A DNA stretch of 10,460 nt from the NCBI GenBank assembly GCA_002307095.1, contig DBTO01000287.1, positions 8,302 to 18,761 of the forward strand, written 5' to 3'. This stretch comes from Sulfurospirillum sp. UBA1314. Its GTDB lineage: Bacteria; Campylobacterota; Campylobacteria; Campylobacterales; Sulfurospirillaceae. The position numbers and the translations under genes were made by a program. Shown in pieces: positions 6,088-10,460 of this stretch. The first letter of the stretch is position 1. Each line of letters begins with the position of its first letter. Under the pieces are notes generated by a model. That model ran no database searches. It was not told where the DNA came from and saw only the letters and a list, made by a program, of their open reading frames with translations.

Positions 6088-6240
6088 AAAGCCAACCAAA
6101 AAGGTGTAGACTTCACATAAGAGATTAGTTGGAAAGATGGATTTATACAATAAACAGTGCACAAAATCCAAAGACAAACTTTTAATTTTTGGCAAAAAAT
6201 CTAACCCCTAAAATTTTTTATATGTAAAGATTGTGGAGCT
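6088..6240. other. AT-rich intergenic stretch between the toxin remnant and the FAD dehydrogenase
   Basis: These 153 bases lie between the restored toxin stop and the stop of the convergent FAD gene. They contain an A/T-only pair of arms (AAAAAAT near 6194-6200 and ATTTTTT near 6213-6219) around a CTAACCCCTA loop, which could serve as a weak bidirectional terminator. A one-mismatch copy of the iterated palindrome is at 6218-6227. I see no gene or RNA here. Confidence 0.4.
6218..6227. repeat. One-mismatch copy of the iterated palindrome (TTATATGTAA)
   Basis: It is an intergenic copy just after the FAD dehydrogenase gene. The mismatch is in the central ACATGT, so it is the least certain member. 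Confidence 0.4.
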
Positions 6241-7527
6241 TCATGTCCTCTCCTTTAAGATACCTTGTGCCGCACGAATTCCCGATGCCCACGCTGCGGT
6301 GATGCCTCTACTTGTTCCTGCGCCGTCTCCGATGATGTAGTAGCCCTCTTTCACACAAAAGTGTTTATCGATAAATTCGGGTTTATTGGAGTAGGTTTTG
6401 ATTTCGGGGTAATAGATGATGGTGGACGGGTGAAGAACACCAGGGATGATGGTGTCTAGCATCTTGAGAGATTTCCAGATGTCTCGCAAGATTTTTGCGG
6501 GCATACACAAGGACAAATCCCCTGCTACGGCACTGTTTAGTGTGGGTTCAAAGTCGTACAAGTCGTTGTTAAACGTCTCCATCTTTGAGCGCACGCCCAT
6601 ACGAAAATCCCCCACCCGTTGCATGATGACAGAACCTCCGCTGAGTTGCATTACCATCTCACCGAGTATCTTTCCAAACTGCTGACCACTCACCACAGGC
6701 TCGGTTAAACGAATGGTTTTAAGCATCGCAAAATTGACTAAGTTATTGCGCTCATTCTCACGGGAGAGGGAGTGTCCATTGATCGAGTAGTAGCCTTTAT
6801 ATTTTTCACGCACGATGTGGGCACACCCTGAGTTGGTGCAAAAGGTACGTACTTTTTTGGGAAACAAAATCTTAGGGTCATAGTAATCCCGCACAATAGG
6901 ATAATTCTCTTCCCTCGTCTCAATCCGCACACCAATGTCTACAATGTTGTCATGATACACAATGCCAAGCCTGTCCATTTGCGCTTGCAACCAATCATAA
7001 TCGGCTCTGCCTGGGGCTAAAATCAGTGTATCAAACCCAATATTCGTCCCATCTTCTAAGGTAATGTGCTTGCGTTTTTCGCTCACTTCTTTCACTTCGG
7101 TTTTGAGCGCAATGCTTACATGTAAAGATTTGAGCTTCTCGATCAAATCCCCAATAAGCGCGGAAGATTTGTCGGTTCCCACGTGGGCTTGGTCGATGCT
7201 TAGAATCTCAACGCCTATCTTTTTCGCACGGTTGATGTATTTTTCAAGATTGATTTTAGGCTCGATTTTCGGATGAAGATGTGTTGCAACCTCGATGAGC
7301 AGCGCATCAGCCTCTTCTTTACTCCAATGCTCACAGGGAAAACCCACAGGATAGGTGTAGTTTTGCTTACAATCGTTGCGAAGTCCGCCTGAGCTTATCT
7401 TCTTTTTTTCAATCAACAAAATGGAAAGCGTGGAGTTTTCCGCAAGCTTAAACGCCGCACCAAGTCCTGCTGGCCCTGACCCTACAATGATAACATCGTA
7501 ATGTGAGTTGAGTGTATGTTTTTCCAT
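6241..7527 (-). CDS. FAD-dependent dehydrogenase (COG2509-like)
   Basis: This is a 428-aa flavoprotein. The N-terminal Rossmann dinucleotide-binding motif GSGPAGLGAA is at residues 16-25, followed by the acidic strand end (LLIEKK). The C-terminal FAD-contact motif GDGAGTSRGITAAWASG is near residues 400-416. The middle contains CKQNYTYPVGFPCEHW and APGRADYDWLQ, a pattern I associate with the uncharacterised COG2509 FAD-dependent dehydrogenases rather than with FixC or geranylgeranyl reductases. No ferredoxin domain, Tat or Sec signal is present, so the protein is probably soluble and cytoplasmic; its substrate is unknown. There is no ribosome binding site before the ATG at 7527, and a TATACT box lies seven bases upstream, suggesting leaderless translation. 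The gene is divergent from the formate dehydrogenase unit. Confidence 0.88.
   Translation of the reverse strand: MEKHTLNSHYDVIIVGSGPAGLGAAFKLAENSTLSILLIEKKKISSGGLRNDCKQNYTYPVGFPCEHWSKEEADALLIEVATHLHPKIEPKINLEKYINRAKKIGVEILSIDQAHVGTDKSSALIGDLIEKLKSLHVSIALKTEVKEVSEKRKHITLEDGTNIGFDTLILAPGRADYDWLQAQMDRLGIVYHDNIVDIGVRIETREENYPIVRDYYDPKILFPKKVRTFCTNSGCAHIVREKYKGYYSINGHSLSRENERNNLVNFAMLKTIRLTEPVVSGQQFGKILGEMVMQLSGGSVIMQRVGDFRMGVRSKMETFNNDLYDFEPTLNSAVAGDLSLCMPAKILRDIWKSLKMLDTIIPGVLHPSTIIYYPEIKTYSNKPEFIDKHFCVKEGYYIIGDGAGTSRGITAAWASGIRAAQGILKERT
7116..7125. repeat. Iterated palindrome TTACATGTAA, copy 7
   Basis: This exact copy lies in the FAD dehydrogenase gene, read as Leu-His-Val (SLHVS). Copy 6 is the core of the 18-bp palindrome at 5513-5530. 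Confidence 0.9.
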
Positions 7528-7534
7528 GGCTTAG

Positions 7535-7540
7535 AGTATA
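7535..7540 (-). promoter_or_regulatory. Extended -10 promoter giving a leaderless FAD-dehydrogenase mRNA
   Basis: TATACT with TGC immediately upstream (TGCTATACT on the minus strand) is separated from the ATG by only seven bases (CTAAGCC). With normal spacing the transcript would start at or one base before the A of ATG. The absence of any Shine-Dalgarno sequence agrees with this. Confidence 0.6.
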
Positions 7541-7558
7541 GCAAAAGTTTCGTTAGGC

Positions 7559-7564
7559 TATAAT
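7559..7564 (+). promoter_or_regulatory. -10 box of the formate dehydrogenase unit
   Basis: A perfect TATAAT lies 26 bases before the ATG at 7591, giving a leader of about 20 nt that contains the GGAG at 7582-7585. It is only 18 bases from the opposing TATACT, so the two divergent promoters share one polymerase footprint. Confidence 0.65.
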
Positions 7565-7590
7565 ACGCGCAATTACTCAGTGGAGCTGGC

Positions 7591-7875
7591 ATGAAATTAA
7601 ACGAATTAGAAGCTAGAAAAATCATCGTGATGGTAATGGGCGACAAAAGAGCATTGACCAAAAGTGATGAAGAGTTGGCACTGCTTTTAAAAAAAAGATT
7701 GACCAAAAAAGAGTGTGAAGTGCTAAATGCTGAAGTGCTTGGCAAAGACAAAGAGGCGCTGATGAGCGAGCAAAAAATAGATGTCACACGTTACGATGCG
7801 CTCAAAGCCAGTGCCATTAAAAAGATCAAAAATGAGTCTGTTCATGGAGACTTTTTCTATACCAAAGGTGAATAA
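7591..7875 (+). CDS. Unrecognised 94-aa protein coupled to the formate dehydrogenase
   Basis: I do not recognise a family. The protein is small, highly charged and lysine-rich (about 18 Lys of 94), apparently all-helical, with no signal peptide, membrane segment or cysteines, so it should be soluble and cytoplasmic. Visible blocks are LNELEARKIIVMVMGDKRAL, LLKKRLTKKECEVL and a C-terminal HGDFFY. It has its own GGAG site five bases before the ATG, and only two bases separate its stop from the formate dehydrogenase start, whose ribosome binding site lies within its last codons. That tight coupling suggests an accessory role for the enzyme, such as a chaperone, a cofactor-insertion partner or a small subunit, but this is an inference from position only. 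Confidence 0.85.
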   Translation: MKLNELEARKIIVMVMGDKRALTKSDEELALLLKKRLTKKECEVLNAEVLGKDKEALMSEQKIDVTRYDALKASAIKKIKNESVHGDFFYTKGE

Positions 7876-7877
7876 AC

Positions 7878-9941
7878 ATGGAACACGTTGAAGTCATAGA
7901 CAGTGTTTGTACCTATTGTGGTGTGGGGTGCGACATTGCTGCGAATGTTAAAGACAATAAAATTCAAAGCATTTTTGCCCACCCTGAAGGTGTGGTCTCT
8001 GAGGGCAATCTGTGTGTCAAAGGCAAATACGGTTTTGCGTTTGTGGATGCCCCTGATCGTCTCAGAATCCCACGCATTCGCAAGCGTTTCTTGGCTCAAA
8101 ACCCTAAAATTTACGAAGCAATCGCTTTACATGTAAACGAGTTGGACGAGACATGGGTTGAAACGACTTTAGATGCAGCCACCACAGCAGCAGCGATGAA
8201 ACTTCAAGAGATTCAAGCAAAATACGGACGAACCAGTGTCTGCTCCATCGGAGGAGCGCGAACCTCATGTGAAAGTTCGTACCTGCTTCAAAAATTTACC
8301 CGTCATACGCTAAACTCCCCCCACGTCGATAATTGCGCACGCATTTGCCACTCTCCGAGCCTTAAAGGCATGCGCACCACCATCGGTGAAGGTGCGGCGA
8401 CCAATCCGTACAATGACATCTATAATGCGGAATTTATGATCGTTTTTGGTTCCAACACGACCGAAGCACACCCCATCATTTCCAACCGCATCGTTGATAT
8501 GGCGAGCAAACACGATAATCTAGCCGTTTTTGATGTGCGCGAAATCACCCTGCACCGCTTTGCCAAATACAAAGGCATCATGCCGCATGAAGCCAATTTG
8601 CTTGTTTTAAATATGTTGGCGTACGTTATCATCACCGAAGAGCTTTACAATGAGCATTTTCTAGTCGATCGCACCAAAGGGTTTGAAGCATTTAAAGCAA
8701 AAATCCTAAACGATCCTTATGCCAATCCAAAGTATTTTGAGAGCATTGAAGGCTATGAAAGCCTAAGCAAACTCATTCCCAAAGTCGCACGTGAATACGC
8801 ACTCAAGCGATCGATGATCTTTTGGGGATTAGGCATTACCGAACACGTTGATGGCTCGTATGCCGTGATGGCGATAACCCATTTGGCGCTGATGACAGGC
8901 AACATCGGCAAGCAAGGTGCAGGACTCATGCCTCTTCGTGGACAAAACAACGTCCAAGGTGCGTGTGATATGGGCATGCTTCCTTACTACGACCCCGATT
9001 ATCAAACACCCAAAGAGATAGGGTTGATGACGCCTGAGCTGGTCGATGAGATGTTGAAAGGTCGCATTAAAGCGGTACTTAATATGGGCGAAGATCTCAC
9101 CCATGTTCACCCCAACAGCAACAAAGTCAATCGCGCGTTGGATAATGTCGAATTTATCATGGTGCAAGAACTTTTTATGACAGAAATCGCCAACCGAGCC
9201 GACATCGTCATCGGTGTGAAATCGGCTTATGAAAAAACGGGCGTGTACGTCAACGCCATGCGCCGTCTTCACCTTTCACAACCTCTTGTGAAGTCTGATC
9301 TTCCCGATGATTGGGAAGTTATTCAACAACTTGAAAATAAAATGAGCGGACATTACGCTTATGCCGACTCAAAGCAGATTTGGGACGAAGTGCGAGAAGT
9401 GGCGTACAGACGTTTTTCAGGAGCAAGTTACAATAGACTAGAGCGTCACCGCGTTCGTGGACTTCAATGGCCCGTACACACGGAAGATACACCGATCTTA
9501 CATCAACTCGACTTTCGAACCGAAGATGGCTACGGTGAGTTTCACTACCACCAATACGAACTGCGAGGTATGGTGCAAGAGATACATGAGAAACGACTCA
9601 CAGGCTATCATCTCACCACGGGGCGAACATTGGCGCAGTATAACAACGCTTCACAAACCAGTCGCTGTGAAAAGCTCCATAAACGTTATGACGAAACGAT
9701 TTTGCTAGTGCATGAAGAGGATGCCACAGATTTTACCAGTGAAAAAGTCATCTTAAAAACCGAGTTTGGGCAAAGCGCTCCACTTACGGTTAAGTTTACC
9801 GATAAAGTTCAACCTAAAACACTCTTTTGCACCTTTCATCATGCCACATCAAAAATCAATAACCTTTTTGGCGATAGATGTGACGAACTTATCTTAACAG
9901 CAGCGTTTAAGTCCATCAAGGTAGAAATTGTGAATATTTAA
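7878..9941 (+). CDS. fdhA: Cytoplasmic formate dehydrogenase catalytic subunit, FdhF-like, cysteine type
   Basis: This 687-aa molybdopterin oxidoreductase is close in length to E. coli FdhF (715 aa). A [4Fe-4S] motif C11-X2-C14-X3-C18-X27-C46 is followed by the conserved lysine (K48). The active site reads CARICHSPS with Cys157 and His158, where selenium-type enzymes carry selenocysteine then His; no in-frame TGA is present, so this is a Cys enzyme. The motif RGQNNVQGACDMG begins at Arg354 and is typical of formate dehydrogenases binding two pterin dinucleotides. The C-terminal cap (LTTGRTLAQYN near residue 580) is present. There is no twin-arginine signal, so it acts in the cytoplasm, unlike the Tat-exported respiratory enzymes common in this phylum. 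No electron-transfer subunit lies in the window. An AAGGTG site seven bases before the ATG overlaps the end of the preceding small gene. Confidence 0.93.
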   Translation: MEHVEVIDSVCTYCGVGCDIAANVKDNKIQSIFAHPEGVVSEGNLCVKGKYGFAFVDAPDRLRIPRIRKRFLAQNPKIYEAIALHVNELDETWVETTLDAATTAAAMKLQEIQAKYGRTSVCSIGGARTSCESSYLLQKFTRHTLNSPHVDNCARICHSPSLKGMRTTIGEGAATNPYNDIYNAEFMIVFGSNTTEAHPIISNRIVDMASKHDNLAVFDVREITLHRFAKYKGIMPHEANLLVLNMLAYVIITEELYNEHFLVDRTKGFEAFKAKILNDPYANPKYFESIEGYESLSKLIPKVAREYALKRSMIFWGLGITEHVDGSYAVMAITHLALMTGNIGKQGAGLMPLRGQNNVQGACDMGMLPYYDPDYQTPKEIGLMTPELVDEMLKGRIKAVLNMGEDLTHVHPNSNKVNRALDNVEFIMVQELFMTEIANRADIVIGVKSAYEKTGVYVNAMRRLHLSQPLVKSDLPDDWEVIQQLENKMSGHYAYADSKQIWDEVREVAYRRFSGASYNRLERHRVRGLQWPVHTEDTPILHQLDFRTEDGYGEFHYHQYELRGMVQEIHEKRLTGYHLTTGRTLAQYNNASQTSRCEKLHKRYDETILLVHEEDATDFTSEKVILKTEFGQSAPLTVKFTDKVQPKTLFCTFHHATSKINNLFGDRCDELILTAAFKSIKVEIVNI
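8127..8136. repeat. Iterated palindrome TTACATGTAA, copy 8
   Basis: This exact copy, flanked T/A, lies in the formate dehydrogenase gene and is read as Leu-His-Val (ALHVN). Confidence 0.9.
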
Positions 9942-9964
9942 AGTGGCTAGATTCTAGCTACTTT
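9940..9964. terminator. Hairpin between convergent fdhA and the XRE regulator
   Basis: AAAGTGGCTAG at 9940-9950 pairs with CTAGCTACTTT at 9954-9964 over 11 positions (one G-U on the plus strand) around an ATT loop. The following bases (ATATT) are a poor T-tract, but the A/T-rich arms give some Ts on either strand, so a bidirectional terminator is likely. It overlaps the last bases of the fdhA stop codon. Confidence 0.65.
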
Positions 9965-9967
9965 ATA

Positions 9968-9977
9968 TTACATGTAA
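9968..9977. repeat. Iterated palindrome TTACATGTAA, copy 9
   Basis: This exact intergenic copy (12-bp palindrome ATTACATGTAAT at 9967-9978) lies directly after the hairpin between fdhA and the XRE gene. Confidence 0.9.
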
Positions 9978-9983
9978 TCAGAG

Positions 9984-10364
9984 TTATCTAACGCGTTTTT
10001 TAGGTACGAGAATATTCGCTTTAACATCTTCAATTTGATCTTTAACGGTTGGTCGCAATAATGCTTCTAACTCTTCCAATCGCCCAAATGTTCGCATGAC
10101 TTTGATAAAATTTGCTAGAGAAATAATGCCTTTTTGTTCAAAATTTGCATACGTTGTCGGTGAGCTTAGTTCTGCTTCTGCACTAAATTCTCTTTGTTTT
10201 TTATCTTGTTTTACTCTCAACTCTTTAGCTCGCATTGCTATAACCTGAGCTATCTCATCATCGGTTAGTGTTGCAAATGTACTCGTAGGGGTCAATTTTC
10301 TTTTTACGATTTTCTTTGCGTTTTGCTGTGAGTGTTTTAACTTCTTAAGTAGTTCACTTTGCAT
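9984..10364 (-). CDS. XRE-type helix-turn-helix regulator, possible antitoxin
   Basis: This 126-aa basic protein has a lysine-rich N-terminus (about residues 1-40) and a central to C-terminal helix-turn-helix of the XRE/Cro type: RAKELRVKQDKKQREFSAEAELSSPTTYANFEQKG (about residues 44-80), then SLANFIKVMRTFGRLEELEALL, the closing helices. Its start shares one base (TAATG) with the stop of an upstream gene that enters from the right edge. A regulator tightly coupled behind another small gene is the arrangement of toxin-first pairs such as HigBA, so this may be an antitoxin, but the partner is mostly outside the window. A stand-alone regulator is equally possible. The DNA is more AT-rich than fdhA. 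Confidence 0.75.
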   Translation of the reverse strand: MQSELLKKLKHSQQNAKKIVKRKLTPTSTFATLTDDEIAQVIAMRAKELRVKQDKKQREFSAEAELSSPTTYANFEQKGIISLANFIKVMRTFGRLEELEALLRPTVKDQIEDVKANILVPKKRVR

Positions 10365-10460
10365 TATAATGCTCCCATGAATGTTCTTTTGTTTACGGCA
10401 TCTAAAATCTGTTCTTGTTTTGGAGTATCTACGTCGTACTCTTTTAAAAGCTTTGGTAAT
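10364..10460 (-). CDS. 3' end of an unidentified gene coupled to the XRE regulator
   Basis: Only the last 31 codons are in the window, ending DAVNKRTFMGAL and a TAA at 10364-10366. This frame is open to the right edge, and its stop overlaps the regulator's ATG by one base in the TAATG arrangement also used by the toxin-antitoxin pair and the AMMECR1 gene, which is why I call it a gene. The visible part (LPKLLKEYDVDTPKQEQIL and onward) is hydrophilic and helical. I do not recognise it. Confidence 0.6.
   Translation of the reverse strand, partial: LPKLLKEYDVDTPKQEQILDAVNKRTFMGAL

Noticed and set aside
6088..6240. A remnant gene or small RNA after the toxin
   Set aside because: No frame, conserved motif or stable hairpin beyond weak A/T arms could be supported.
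8346..8351. Possible selenocysteine site in the formate dehydrogenase
   Set aside because: The active-site codon is TGC (Cys157), not TGA, and the following His codon is intact, so no SECIS element is needed.
8829..9272. 147-aa minus-strand open frame inside fdhA
   Set aside because: It lies wholly within a well-recognised molybdopterin enzyme and shows no motif or start signal.
1..10460. CRISPR array, tRNA, rRNA, insertion sequence or attachment site
   Set aside because: The only repeated elements are the dispersed palindrome and the 19-bp duplication; spacing is far too wide for CRISPR, and no transposase, terminal inverted repeat or tRNA-like cloverleaf was seen.

Overview
The window looks like part of a Campylobacterota (epsilonproteobacterial) chromosome, most likely Sulfurospirillum or a close relative. 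This rests on the mix of genes (AmmeMemoRadiSam operon, DUF6622 membrane protein, Cys-type formate dehydrogenase, YoeB-type toxin-antitoxin), the moderate GC content, strong AAGGAG ribosome binding sites and TGN-TATAAT-like promoters without a clear -35 box. The genus is inferred from protein resemblance, not from a search.

Layout. Positions 1-2153 (minus strand) hold a three-gene operon, AMMECR1 - radical SAM - MEMO1, with each junction overlapping by 1 or 8 bases; MEMO1 runs off the left edge. Positions 2221-4913 (plus strand) hold a DUF6622 membrane protein, a small lipoprotein, an AraC-family regulator and an EamA-type (DMT) transporter. A YqiA-like esterase converges on the transporter and overlaps its 3' end by 38 bp. 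Positions 5587-6087 hold a toxin-antitoxin pair whose YoeB/Txe-like toxin is broken by an exact 19-bp tandem duplication. Positions 6241-7527 (minus) encode an FAD-dependent dehydrogenase that appears to be transcribed as a leaderless mRNA, divergent from a two-gene unit (7591-9941): an unrecognised 94-aa protein coupled to a cytoplasmic, cysteine-type FdhF-like formate dehydrogenase. After a hairpin, a minus-strand XRE-type regulator overlaps the 3' end of another gene that enters from the right edge.

The most striking signal is not a gene. The palindrome TTACATGTAA occurs nine times exactly and four more times with one mismatch in 10.5 kb, where about 0.01-0.02 exact copies are expected by chance. 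Most copies lie inside genes, roughly one per kb, usually read as Leu-His-Val. Only two reading frames tolerate it, because the third contains a TAA stop. The single copy found in that third frame carries exactly the kind of base change (TAA to TAC) that removes the stop. This suggests a genome-wide iterated element under selection at the DNA level, comparable in style to HIP1 of cyanobacteria or to DNA uptake sequences.
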